A DNA stretch of 11,968 bases from a bacterium (GCA_905221235.1 CAJNCJ010000026.1:1-11968), one strand, 5' to 3'. Positions 1-9,300 are shown, counted from the first letter of the stretch. Notes: generated by a model from the sequence alone, not told the origin. Numbers and translations are program-made.

Positions 1-1790
1 TCAACAGTGATTGGACCATTTTCACCTGGGATTTCCACCGTAGTTCCTGGTGGGAATGTTGAGCCATCTGGTTTCTTCGGTGTTACTGTAACCTCTCCTG
101 TATTAGGATCTTGTTCAACATCTAGTGTTGGTGTCTTATGTGCTGGTGTGGTTACATTAGGAACTTCTACAGCTGGTTTTCCTGGTTCGGTAATCTTACC
201 TGTTCCTGGAACATCTTTCTTAGGAAGTTTGTCATTTGGTACTTTACCTTTACCATCTTGACCGATTTCAACAGTGATTGGACCATTTTCACCTGGGATT
301 TCCACCGTAGTTCCTGGTGGGAATGTTGAGCCATCTGGTTTCTTCGGTGTTACTGTAACCTCTCCTGTATTAGGATCTTGTTCAACATCTAGTGTTGGTG
401 TCTTATGTGCTGGTGTGGTTACATTAGGAACTTCCACTGATGGTTTTCCTGGTTCGGTAATCTTACCTGTTCCTGGAACATCTTTCTTAGGAAGTTTGTC
501 ATTTGGTACTTTACCTTTACCATCCTGACCGATTTCAACAGTGATTGGACCATTTTCACCTGGGATTTCTACCGTAGTTCCTGGTGGGTAGGTTGAGCCA
601 TCTGGTTTCTTAGGTGTTACTGTAACATCACCAGTCTTAGGATCTTGTTCAACATCTAGTGTTGGTGTCTTATGTGCTGGTGTGGTTACATTAGGAACTT
701 CCACAGCTGGTTTACCTGGTTCAGTAATCTTAGCTGTTCCTGGAACATCTTTCTTAGGAAGTTTGTCATTTGGTACTTTACCTTTACCATCTTGACCGAT
801 TTCAATAGTGATTGGACCATTTTCACCTGGGATTTCTACCGTAGTTCCTGGTGGGTAGGTTGAGCCATCTGGTTTCTTAGGTGTTACTGTAACATCACCA
901 GTCTTAGGATCTTGTTCCAACTCTACTGTTGGAGTCTTACGTGCTGGAGTGGTTGCTGGCACTGGTTGTGATGGTCTCTTATTCGGTTCTGTTACTGTAC
1001 CTTCTCCTTCGATTTTTCCTTTTGGAAGACTATCATTCGGTACTATTCCTGAACCATCTTCTCCGATGATAACCTCGATTGGAGTATCATTATCACCCGG
1101 AATAACTACCTTCGTTCCTGGTGGATATGTTCCTCCCACTCCAGGTTTCTTAGGTGTTACAATCGCATCTCCATTTGGTTTTCTAGTAATATCAATTAAG
1201 ACTGGTTTCTCTGTTTGTGGTTCATTTGGATCTAATTTTTTAGGTGTCTTCACTTGAACTTCTTCAGGTATTTTCCCTTTTTCAATAATCTTACCTGTTC
1301 CCGGAATATCTCCTTCTGGCAGATCACTGTTTGGTACTGTTCCTGAACCATCTTCACCGATTGTAACGACAATTGGATTACCATCCTTACCTGGAATTTC
1401 TACTACTGTTCCTGGTGGGTAGATTGAGCCATCTGGTTTCTTCGGTGTCACTGTAACATCACCCGTCTTAGGATCTTGTTCAATTTTGATTGTCGGGTTC
1501 TTACGAGCTGGTGTTGTTACTGGTACTGGTTGTGATGGTTCTTTATTCGGTTCTGTTACTGTACCTTTTCCTGGTAAATCACCTTTAGGTAACTTGTCAT
1601 TTGGAACTACTCCTGAACCATCTTCACCGATTGTAACGACAATTGGATTACCATCTTTACCTGGAATTTCTACTACTGTTCCTGGTGGGTAGGTTGAGCC
1701 ATCTGGTTTCTTCGGTGTTATTACTGCATCACCATTTGGTTTGCGTGTGATATCGATTGTAGGAGTTTGAGTTGTTGGTGTCTTAGGATC
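1..1790 (-). repeat. Tandem 89- to 97-residue stalk repeats (267-bp unit), at least seven copies
   Basis: The coding motif for V-T-V-T-P-K-K-P-D-G-S recurs at about 70, 337, 604, 871, 1146, 1434 and 1706. The first intervals are exactly 267 nt; the later ones are about 273-291 nt. The units nearest the left edge are nearly identical; those near 1000-1790 have diverged. Each unit contains Y/F-P-P-G-T-x-V-E-I-P-G, then G-x-D-G-x-G, then V-P-N-D-K-L-P-K. The array continues out of the window. Repeats like this usually act as a stalk that lifts the N-terminal head from the wall. I do not recognise a named domain. Confidence 0.9.
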
Positions 1791-4700
1791 TGTTCCATTT
1801 TTCTCTTCATCCTTGTCTGGAATTCCATCGTTATCATCATCTGGATCGATCACATCTGGGATACCGTCGCCATCTGTATCACGTTGGATTGTAACTGGGA
1901 CATCAACTACAACTTCTTCGTCACCATTCTTCACTTTAACTGGGATTGTAACTTTACGTTCTTCTTCTTTTGGTCCCCAATCGTCTACGGTTGGTGTGCC
2001 AGTTAAGTTACCATCGCCATCTACTGTTAAACCATTGACTGGTGTTTCTGTGGTGATGGTTGAACCTGGTTTATTTGGTGTCACAACTTTTGTTGGTGGG
2101 ACTGGTGATTTTTCTTTCACTTTTCCTGGATCTGTGACTGTACCTGTTAATTTATCAGCTACTTTTGGAGTTGCATCATCCTTGTCTGGAATTCCATCGT
2201 TATCATCATCTGGATCGATCACATCTGGGATACCGTCGCCATCTGTATCACGTTGGATAGTTACAGGAATTTTTACAACAGTCTCTTCTGTTCCACGTTT
2301 CAGTTTAACTGGAATCTCTACTGTGCGTTCTTCTTCTTTTGGTCCCCAATCTGTGACAGTTGGTGTACCTGTCAAGTTTCCATTACCATCGACCGTCAAA
2401 CCATTTACTGGATTATCTACTGTAATCGTTGTGCCTGGTTTGTTTGGGGTTACTACCTTAGTATTTGCTGGGACAGGTGTTTTTTCTGGGACAGTTTTTC
2501 TTGTTACTGTACCTGTTAATTTATCAGCTACTTTTGGATTTGCATCATCCTTGTCTGGAATACCATCGTTATCATCATCTGGATCGGTCACATCTGGAAT
2601 ACCATCACCATCTGTATCGCGTTGGATAGTTACAGGGATTTTTACAACAGTCTCTTCTGTTCCACGTTTCAGTTTAACTGGAATCTCTACTGTGCGTTCT
2701 TCTTCTTTTGGTCCCCAATCTGTGACAGTTGGTGTACCTACTATATTTCCACCGTTATCCACCGTCAAACCATTTACTGGATTATCTACTGTAATCGTTG
2801 TGCCTGGTTTGTTTGGTGTTACTACCTTAGTATTTGCTGGGACAGGTGTTTTTTCTTTTACAGTTTTTCCTGTTGTGTCTCCTGTTAATTTATCCGCTAC
2901 TTTTGGATTTGCATCTTCTGTATCTGGAATTCCATCGTTATCATCATCTGAATCTACTTTATCTGGAATACCGTCGCCATCTGTATCGCGTTGGATAGTT
3001 ACAGGAATTTTTACAACAGTCTCTTCTGTTCCACGTTTCAGTTTAACTGGAATCTCTACTGTGCGTTCTTCTTCTTTTGGTTCCCAATTGTCTACTGTTG
3101 GTGTTCCTACTAGATTTCCGCCGTTATCCACTGTTAAACCATTTACTGGACTATCTACTGTAATCGTTGTGCCTGGTTTGTTTGGTGTTACTACCTTAGT
3201 ATTTGCTGGGACAGGTGTTTTTTCTTTTACAGTTTTTCCTGTTTTTTCTCCTGTTAATCCATCTGCTACTTTTGGATTTGCATCTTCTGTATCTGGAATT
3301 CCATCGTTGTCATCATCTGAATCTACTTTATCTGGGATTCCATCTCCATCTGTATCACGTTGGATTGTAACTGGGACATCCTTAGTAACTGTCTCGCCAC
3401 CATTTGTAACTCTAACTGGAATCGTAATTTTACGTTCTTCTTCTTTTGGTCCCCAATCTGTGACAGTTGGTGTGCCAGTTAAGTTACCATCGCCATCTAC
3501 TGTCAATCCATTGACTGGTGTTTCTGTGGTGATTGTTGAACCTGGTTTGTTTGGTGTTACTACTGTAACTGGCGTAGTTTTTTCTTTTTCCAGAACTGGT
3601 GCTGGTGGAGTAACTTCAGCTCCCAAACTACCATTTGCTGTTCCTCTAGCTACTGGACTCTCAAGAGTAAGATTATTATCAATTCTCTTAGAAACTTTTG
3701 CAGTTATTTCTGTTTTATCTGCAACCTCAGCATCAGAAATTGTCACAACGCCTGCAGGGGTTACTGACACTTTATCAGCTGTCTTACCATTTACAGTCCA
3801 AGTATTTCCTGATTTCGTAACTGTTACAGTTTCTGGAGTAGTCTTACCTGTTGGTACATAAGTAAGGGTGATAGTATCAATATCTTGTGGATTAGTACTA
3901 TTAGGACGTGTTGGTGGGGTAATTGTCACACTACCATTCTCATGTCCAACTACGCTAGGCACTGTTGGCGTTACTGCTAACACTACTTGACGCTTAATTT
4001 CTGCAGGTGCAAATGTTGTTCTAGTTGTACTATTTACATCCGTAATAGAATTTTTGCTAGTATCCGGGAATACTGCTGTTGCGTTTCGAGTATATTTCCC
4101 TGAGTTATCTAGTGTTGTTCCTGAATCTAATTTATCTCCAGCTTTCCATGTCCACGTCATACCACTTGGTAAATAGTTGTTTCCACGATCTGCTTTATCT
4201 TCACTATCTACAACTTTAAGATATCTATGAGCATCAACATTTTTACCACTATTAGCTACATTTAATGTTGAAGCTACTGGTACTTTTGCGATACCATTTT
4301 CAAGGTTTCTAGTCTCAATATCAACTACTCGATACTTGAATTTCAAATCACGACTATCAGTAGCACTACTTCCTTCAACATGTAGAGTTGCTTCATGTTC
4401 TCCTAAAGTTTCAGTATTCAATACAGTACCTGAAGACAAGCGAGTTGCATATGGATTTGCTTCAGTTTTTCCTGTTTGAGATGTAAATGTAGAAGCGGTT
4501 ACTCCTTTTGGAAGTCCTCCCTTAACTTCTACTTTAGAAATTACACCTGAGTTATCCCATACTTTCAATTCAGGGTTAAATGTAGCACCACGATAAACTG
4601 TAAAGATTGGAGAATTAGCTGTTTCTGTTAGCGTAATACCGTTTAAAGTAGCTTGTGGTTTTTGAACATCTTTCGCTGTTGCTTTTGCCGAATCAGACTC

Positions 4701-7700
4701 AAGACTATTTCCATTTTTAGTAACTACTGTTACTTCTGTGTTATCTTTCACCTTATCTGCTGGAATAGTGATTTCACCTGTATTAGAATCAATTCTAACT
4801 TCCGGATTATTCACAGTCCATTTGCCATTTGTTCCTTTGGTTCCAACAGCTGTTTTAGGTTGATTATCTTCCCCTGTATAGCTTACAGTAATCTTATCTG
4901 CTTTTGCTGGATCTTGTGGTTTGCCAGTAACATCACCATTATCCTTCGCTACTGCTACTGGTTTAGCTGGTTTAGCAAACTTCGCTGTTGCTTTTGCTGG
5001 ATCTGAATCAGTACTATTTCCATTCTTCGTAACTACTGTAACTTCTGTTCCGTCTTTTACTTTATTTTCCGGAATAGTGATTTCTCCAGTATTTGGGTTG
5101 ATTTGTACTTCTGGAGTATTTACTGTCCATTTTCCTTTTGGATCTTTGGTTCCAACAGCTGTTTTAGGTTGATTATCTTCCCCTGTATAGCTGATCGTAA
5201 TCTTATCTGCTTTTGCTGGATCTTGTGGCTTACCTGTAACATCACCATTGTCTTTCGCAACTACTACTGGTTTAGCTGGTTTAGAAGATTTTGATGTTAC
5301 TTTAGCTACTGGACTTTCAAGAACTACATTATTATCAATTGTCTTAGAAACTTTTGCAGTTACTTCTTTACCATCCGCAACTTCAAGATCAGAAATTGTT
5401 ACAACACCTGCTGGAGTTACTGATACTTTATCGGTTGTCTTACCATTGACTGTCCAGTTATTTCCTGATTTTGCAACTGTTACAGTTTCTGGTGTAGTCT
5501 TACCTGTTGGTGTATAAGTAAGTGTGATTGTATCAATATCTTGCGGTGTAGTACCATTAGGACGTGTTGGTGGGGTAACTGTTACACTACCATTTTCATT
5601 GGCTACTACGCTAGGTGCTGTTGGTGTTACCGCAAGAACTACTGGACGCTTGATTTCTGTCGGTGCAAATGTTGTTCTAGTTGTACTATTGTTATCTGTT
5701 ACAGAACTTGGGAATTGCGCTGTAGCATTTCGAGTGTATTTACCTGAATTATCTAATGTAGTACCTGGATCTAAGTTGTCTCCAGCTTTCCACGTCCAAG
5801 TCATACCTTGAGGCAAGTGACTGTTTCCACGATCGCTTTGATCTTGGCTATCTACCACTTTAAGATAATTATGAGCATCCACGTTTGTACGGCTATTTGG
5901 TACATTTAATGTTGAACCAACTGGTACTTTTGCGACACCATTTTCAAGATTTTTTGTTGTAATATCCACAACACGGTACTTGAATTTCAAGTCACGACTA
6001 TCAGTAGCACTGCTTCCTTCTACGTGAAGAGTAGCAGTATGTTCTCCCAATGTCTGAGTATCTAATACTCTACCCGAAGATAAACGAGTTTTATACTTCT
6101 TATCTTCTGAACTTCCATCTTTACCAGTTTGGGCTGTAAAGTTAGAAGCACTTACTCCGCCAGGAAGATTTCCAACTGTTACTTTTGAGATTTTTCCTGA
6201 GTTATCCCATACCTTAAGTTCAGGGTTAAAGTCAGCACCACGATAGACTGTAAAGATTGGTGTATTGGCTGTCTCTGTTAGCGTAATGCCATTTAAAGTA
6301 GCTTGTGGTTTTTGGACATCTTTCGCAGTTGCTTTAGCTGGATCTGAATCTGCACCATTTCCATTCTTCGTAACTGCTGTTACTTCTGTTAAATCTTTTA
6401 CTTTATTAGCTGGGATTGTGATTTCACCTGTATTGGCATCAATTCGAACATCTGGATTATTCACAGTCCATTTGCCGTTTGTTCCTTTAGTTCCTTCAGC
6501 TGTTTTAGGTTTGTTATCTTCCCCTGTAAAGCTTACTTTGATTTTATCTACTTTTGTAGAATCTTGTGGTTTTGCAGTTACATCCCCATTATCCTTAGCT
6601 GTTGCTACTGGTGTTTGAGCTTTGGTATCTACAACATGAACTGGTGCATCCACAATATAGGTTCCACGTTGAGGTATTACTACTTCTACCTTACCATAAA
6701 CTGGTTTCCCTGTTTCTGTAACTTTGGACACATCTGGATCTTTAAACCAACGATAGGTTGTTCCAGCTGGCATTTCTGACTTATTCTTAATGCTATCAAT
6801 CGCTGGAGGAATAACTCCCACTTTTGTAGTTTGCTCTTTAGATACTGGTTTGAAATTGAAGTTAGTTGCTTCTTCTGGTCTCAAAGGCAACGTACCGATA
6901 ATGGCGTTTTCACCCGTTCTATAACGAATGTAGCCTGTCGTTGTATACCCTCCATAGGCAATATACGGATCATTTGCTAAACGTTTTTTAATATCAGCCA
7001 GCATCGGATTACTTTTATCTTTATTCACCCAATCCGACATAATACTTTGATCCAATTCATCACCTTCTAAAACTTTCGTTTTAAAAGTGATAATCGTACG
7101 TTGCCCAGCAACTACGTTCATTTTATCTTCTATAACACCTCTAACAAGGTTGTATTCAAGACCATTTTTATAAACACCTAACATATCAATAACACGTGGA
7201 AATGCATCAGCGTTAGGCTCTGTCCCATCTCCACTATTTTTACGGTAAATATTCGATCTCCAACCATTAGATGGATTAATATAGTCCAGCCACCCGTCTA
7301 CATTTTCTGTATAAGATGCCCCCGAACGTCGGACACCATCTTTTACATATGCTCGATAAGCTGAGTTCTCATATTCCCATGCTGAAGCACTAGAATATTC
7401 TTTATGAGATGTCTGATGCCCATCTTTATATTTTGTATAAGTAAAGTCATACGGATCTCCAACTGTACGTGGTATAGCAAGTGAGATTTTCTTAGAAGAA
7501 CCCGCAAGAGCATTTGCTGCTGGACCTGAATCTAGCATCCAGTAATAGTATCTATTACCATCTTTTTCGATTCGCTCTTCGCGATAAACACGAACATTGT
7601 CATAGGCTTGATCCGCAGTCCCTTTACTTACGAAAGCATACTGCTTGGTATCTGGTGAATATACATCACGGTGTGAGTAGTCAATCATAGGATTTTTATT

Positions 7701-9107
7701 CCAACCAACACCGAAGTCTGTGACTTTCGTCTCACGAACATTACTTGTCCCACGACCGATTTCTTTTCCATTTTTAGTAACCACAGCTGTAACAACTGCA
7801 TCTTTCACCATCAGTTTAGGATCGACGTTAACAGTAAAGTACCCATTAGATTGTGACTTCGTCTTATATTTTTGTCCTCCTACTGTAACTTCTACATCAG
7901 ATTCCGATGCTGTATATCCATCAACTTGAGAAACGTAGGCCAAATTGTCATTGAAGGACACTGTATCAACTTTGCTTACAACTACAGTATCGACAGTTTT
8001 CCCATTCACTACCAATGTAACTGTATCTCCAACTGCAATCCCAGGAGCATTTAACTTGAATGCACCTGAATCATCAAGTGTTGAAGTTACCAATGTTGTG
8101 CCATTTTTCTTAATTTGAATTGTTGAAGATGGTGTTGCATAACCTGTAACAAATCCAGAATTCGCTACAACAATACCTAGTTTTCCTCGACTAGTTGTTT
8201 TATCTATTGGTACAGATCTTACACCTGTTCCTTGTCCCATACTTTGACCATTACGTGAGGCACGAGCACCTGAAGTCAAACGTGTTGTAGCATTTTTAAC
8301 AGAATTAAACATTCTCTTCACAAGTTTGTTCATTTGTTCAACATCGTTCAGAGAAACTGTTGTATTTTCAAGAACTCCTTGCGCCAATCCCAATAGTTCA
8401 TTGGCTTTTTCAAGAACTTCTTTGCTTGTCTCATGCTCAGGCAATTCCAAAACAGCTGCCTGCAATTGATCTACAGATACTTTCAAGGCTTCTTTTTTAG
8501 CTGATACAGTTTGACTCTCTTCGCTTGCTCTTACTTCAGGAGAAGATTGGTTCGCTAGGTTGTCAGCCGGCTTCTCAGTTTTATTCCCTTGAATCTCAGT
8601 TGATTCCTTAGCAGCAGCTGATAAGACTGTCACATCTTTAGACAAGAGTTCTACAAGCTCATCAATATCCTTTTGAGCTAGGTCAGAATTTTCTAGGGCT
8701 TCTTTTCCTTTTTGAAGTCTGTCTTTAACAGGCGATCCTACTGACTCGTCAAGGTTTAATTTAGTTGAAAGAAGAGAATTTAGTTCTTCAACTACTTTTC
8801 TCAACTTAGTTTTATCAACTGTAGGCGCTTGATTTTCCAAGGATTTATTTACTTCATCTACTTTGTTTCCAGTAGGTTCCGCAATACCTTGAGGCGACTT
8901 GGCCTCATCTTTAGGACTTACTACACCCGCAGTAGATTGTGCAGTAGTTTCACTTACACTATCCGCACTAGCAACGCGTGCGCCCAAAAACATCAGCGCT
9001 GCAACAGCAACTGAAGCGGCACCGAAACTGTATTTACGAATAGAAAAGCGCAAAACTTTTTCACGTTGCTGTCGATTTACTTTATATGAATTCGATTTGT
9101 GTTCCAT
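1..9107 (-). CDS. Giant YSIRK-signal modular surface protein (adhesin-like), 3' end outside window
   Basis: The frame starts at the ATG at 9107-9105 and stays open for 3035 codons to the left edge; spot checks near 7800, 5541, 1800 and 3 agree. AGGAGG lies 4 nt upstream. Residues 1-48 form a signal peptide with FSIRK followed by Y-S-F-G and a hydrophobic run, with probable cleavage after ASA (48). Approximate domains: 49-290 charged helical stalk; 300-460 Ig-like; 461-757 unique aromatic-rich globular module; 757-823 Rib-like; 831-1275 and 1380-1823 duplicated Ig-like blocks with one extra domain at 1277-1379; 1840-2436 five units with DTDGDGIPD calcium-type motifs; 2437-3035 Pro/Lys/Gly-rich repeats. 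I saw no cysteine. The family is exported, anchored by sortase and used for adhesion; the anchor itself is not visible here. The ligand is unknown. The surface-protein call is firm, the adhesin role is inferred. Confidence 0.95.
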   Translation of the reverse strand, partial: MEHKSNSYKVNRQQREKVLRFSIRKYSFGAASVAVAALMFLGARVASADSVSETTAQSTAGVVSPKDEAKSPQGIAEPTGNKVDEVNKSLENQAPTVDKTKLRKVVEELNSLLSTKLNLDESVGSPVKDRLQKGKEALENSDLAQKDIDELVELLSKDVTVLSAAAKESTEIQGNKTEKPADNLANQSSPEVRASEESQTVSAKKEALKVSVDQLQAAVLELPEHETSKEVLEKANELLGLAQGVLENTTVSLNDVEQMNKLVKRMFNSVKNATTRLTSGARASRNGQSMGQGTGVRSVPIDKTTSRGKLGIVVANSGFVTGYATPSSTIQIKKNGTTLVTSTLDDSGAFKLNAPGIAVGDTVTLVVNGKTVDTVVVSKVDTVSFNDNLAYVSQVDGYTASESDVEVTVGGQKYKTKSQSNGYFTVNVDPKLMVKDAVVTAVVTKNGKEIGRGTSNVRETKVTDFGVGWNKNPMIDYSHRDVYSPDTKQYAFVSKGTADQAYDNVRVYREERIEKDGNRYYYWMLDSGPAANALAGSSKKISLAIPRTVGDPYDFTYTKYKDGHQTSHKEYSSASAWEYENSAYRAYVKDGVRRSGASYTENVDGWLDYINPSNGWRSNIYRKNSGDGTEPNADAFPRVIDMLGVYKNGLEYNLVRGVIEDKMNVVAGQRTIITFKTKVLEGDELDQSIMSDWVNKDKSNPMLADIKKRLANDPYIAYGGYTTTGYIRYRTGENAIIGTLPLRPEEATNFNFKPVSKEQTTKVGVIPPAIDSIKNKSEMPAGTTYRWFKDPDVSKVTETGKPVYGKVEVVIPQRGTYIVDAPVHVVDTKAQTPVATAKDNGDVTAKPQDSTKVDKIKVSFTGEDNKPKTAEGTKGTNGKWTVNNPDVRIDANTGEITIPANKVKDLTEVTAVTKNGNGADSDPAKATAKDVQKPQATLNGITLTETANTPIFTVYRGADFNPELKVWDNSGKISKVTVGNLPGGVSASNFTAQTGKDGSSEDKKYKTRLSSGRVLDTQTLGEHTATLHVEGSSATDSRDLKFKYRVVDITTKNLENGVAKVPVGSTLNVPNSRTNVDAHNYLKVVDSQDQSDRGNSHLPQGMTWTWKAGDNLDPGTTLDNSGKYTRNATAQFPSSVTDNNSTTRTTFAPTEIKRPVVLAVTPTAPSVVANENGSVTVTPPTRPNGTTPQDIDTITLTYTPTGKTTPETVTVAKSGNNWTVNGKTTDKVSVTPAGVVTISDLEVADGKEVTAKVSKTIDNNVVLESPVAKVTSKSSKPAKPVVVAKDNGDVTGKPQDPAKADKITISYTGEDNQPKTAVGTKDPKGKWTVNTPEVQINPNTGEITIPENKVKDGTEVTVVTKNGNSTDSDPAKATAKFAKPAKPVAVAKDNGDVTGKPQDPAKADKITVSYTGEDNQPKTAVGTKGTNGKWTVNNPEVRIDSNTGEITIPADKVKDNTEVTVVTKNGNSLESDSAKATAKDVQKPQATLNGITLTETANSPIFTVYRGATFNPELKVWDNSGVISKVEVKGGLPKGVTASTFTSQTGKTEANPYATRLSSGTVLNTETLGEHEATLHVEGSSATDSRDLKFKYRVVDIETRNLENGIAKVPVASTLNVANSGKNVDAHRYLKVVDSEDKADRGNNYLPSGMTWTWKAGDKLDSGTTLDNSGKYTRNATAVFPDTSKNSITDVNSTTRTTFAPAEIKRQVVLAVTPTVPSVVGHENGSVTITPPTRPNSTNPQDIDTITLTYVPTGKTTPETVTVTKSGNTWTVNGKTADKVSVTPAGVVTISDAEVADKTEITAKVSKRIDNNLTLESPVARGTANGSLGAEVTPPAPVLEKEKTTPVTVVTPNKPGSTITTETPVNGLTVDGDGNLTGTPTVTDWGPKEEERKITIPVRVTNGGETVTKDVPVTIQRDTDGDGIPDKVDSDDDNDGIPDTEDANPKVADGLTGEKTGKTVKEKTPVPANTKVVTPNKPGTTITVDSPVNGLTVDNGGNLVGTPTVDNWEPKEEERTVEIPVKLKRGTEETVVKIPVTIQRDTDGDGIPDKVDSDDDNDGIPDTEDANPKVADKLTGDTTGKTVKEKTPVPANTKVVTPNKPGTTITVDNPVNGLTVDNGGNIVGTPTVTDWGPKEEERTVEIPVKLKRGTEETVVKIPVTIQRDTDGDGIPDVTDPDDDNDGIPDKDDANPKVADKLTGTVTRKTVPEKTPVPANTKVVTPNKPGTTITVDNPVNGLTVDGNGNLTGTPTVTDWGPKEEERTVEIPVKLKRGTEETVVKIPVTIQRDTDGDGIPDVIDPDDDNDGIPDKDDATPKVADKLTGTVTDPGKVKEKSPVPPTKVVTPNKPGSTITTETPVNGLTVDGDGNLTGTPTVDDWGPKEEERKVTIPVKVKNGDEEVVVDVPVTIQRDTDGDGIPDVIDPDDDNDGIPDKDEEKNGTDPKTPTTQTPTIDITRKPNGDAVITPKKPDGSTYPPGTVVEIPGKDGNPIVVTIGEDGSGVVPNDKLPKGDLPGKGTVTEPNKEPSQPVPVTTPARKNPTIKIEQDPKTGDVTVTPKKPDGSIYPPGTVVEIPGKDGNPIVVTIGEDGSGTVPNSDLPEGDIPGTGKIIEKGKIPEEVQVKTPKKLDPNEPQTEKPVLIDITRKPNGDAIVTPKKPGVGGTYPPGTKVVIPGDNDTPIEVIIGEDGSGIVPNDSLPKGKIEGEGTVTEPNKRPSQPVPATTPARKTPTVELEQDPKTGDVTVTPKKPDGSTYPPGTTVEIPGENGPITIEIGQDGKGKVPNDKLPKKDVPGTAKITEPGKPAVEVPNVTTPAHKTPTLDVEQDPKTGDVTVTPKKPDGSTYPPGTTVEIPGENGPITVEIGQDGKGKVPNDKLPKKDVPGTGKITEPGKPSVEVPNVTTPAHKTPTLDVEQDPNTGEVTVTPKKPDGSTFPPGTTVEIPGENGPITVEIGQDGKGKVPNDKLPKKDVPGTGKITEPGKPAVEVPNVTTPAHKTPTLDVEQDPNTGEVTVTPKKPDGSTFPPGTTVEIPGENGPITV
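1800..3600 (-). repeat. Five tandem 369-bp units: Ig-like plus thrombospondin-type-3-like calcium motif
   Basis: The same codons (TGTATC on the plus strand, inside the R-D-T-D-G-D-G motif) occur at 3351, 2982, 2613, 2244 and 1875, exactly 369 nt (123 codons) apart. Each unit has a beta-type part with G-L-T-V-D-G-x-G-N-L-x-G-T-P-T and W-G-P-K-E-E-E-R, resembling putative Ig (He_PIG-like) domains. It then has V-T-I-Q-R followed by D-T-D-G-D-G-I-P-D and D-D-D-N-D-G-I-P-D. The spaced Asp pattern matches calcium-binding thrombospondin type 3 repeats, so calcium-dependent stiffening of the stalk is a reasonable inference. Confidence 0.9.
3640..4971 (-). repeat. Large Ig-like block, copy 2 (residues about 1380-1823)
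   Basis: This is the second copy of the block at 5287-6616. Matching points in the D-V-Q-K-P-Q segment lie 1650 nt apart (6298 and 4648), and matching points near the end of the block lie 1656 nt apart (5307 and 3651). Both are multiples of three, so the frame is preserved. It leads through a short Pro/Glu linker (P-P-A-P-V-L-E-K-E-K) into the 369-bp calcium-motif units. Confidence 0.88.
5287..6616 (-). repeat. Large Ig-like block, copy 1 (residues about 831-1275)
   Basis: This block has four parts in order: an Ig-like domain starting at P-V-A-T-A-K-D-N-G-D-V-T; a part starting at D-V-Q-K-P-Q-A-T-L; a part around V-A-K-V-P-V-G-S-T-L-N-V and W-T-W-K-A-G-D; and a part with N-G-S-V-T-V-T-P-P-T-R-P-N that ends near E-S-P-V-A-K. 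It is repeated almost whole at 3640-4971. Between the two copies lies one extra first-type domain (5279-4972). The copies differ by substitutions and small in-frame indels, so this is an old duplication. Confidence 0.88.
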
Positions 9108-9111
9108 TTGT

Positions 9112-9117
9112 CCTCCT
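9112..9117 (-). promoter_or_regulatory. Ribosome binding site of the giant surface protein gene
   Basis: The minus strand reads TTAGGAGGACAAATG. The perfect AGGAGG sits only 4 nt before the ATG, somewhat closer than the usual 5-9 nt. No other ATG just downstream fits better, and this start gives a complete YSIRK signal peptide, so the start is well fixed. Confidence 0.85.
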
Positions 9118-9220
9118 AAGGGCAATATAATATAGAAAAAGCAATCTTCATAACTTCAACCCCTTAAAAAGAGTTAAGCTATAAAAATCACTATGATGAT
9201 CGCTATTAGCAAATAACATC

Positions 9221-9298
9221 ACAGCTATCACAGCTATCACAGCTATCACAGCTATCACAGCTATCACAGCTATCACAGCTATCACAGCTATCACAGCT
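9221..9298 (-). repeat. 9-bp tandem repeat array in the leader of the giant surface protein gene
   Basis: The plus strand shows eight perfect head-to-tail copies of ACAGCTATC (9221-9292) plus a partial ACAGCT (9293-9298). Transcribed in the direction of the giant gene, the unit is GAUAGCUGU. The array lies 113-191 nt upstream of the ATG and begins about where transcription from the promoter at 9301-9329 should start. The core AUAGCUGU can pair with a second copy of itself (six Watson-Crick and two G-U pairs), so alternative leader hairpins are possible. The copies are identical, which suggests recent expansion by slippage. Confidence 0.97.
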
Positions 9299-9300
9299 CA

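Noticed and set aside
1813..3861. Plus-strand open frame of 682 codons opposite the giant gene
   Set aside because: Its translation is low-complexity Ser/Thr/Val/Pro with the same 369-nt periodicity as the minus-strand repeats. It has no signal peptide or domain. It is the antisense shadow of a gene with strongly biased codons.
4653..8054. Several plus-strand ORFs of 60-117 codons opposite the giant gene
   Set aside because: They overlap a well-supported minus-strand frame, are rich in Cys/Phe/Trp from antisense reading, and repeat where the minus gene repeats.
9221..9298. Possible CRISPR array
   Set aside because: The units are 9 bp, directly abutting and without spacers, so it is a simple tandem repeat.
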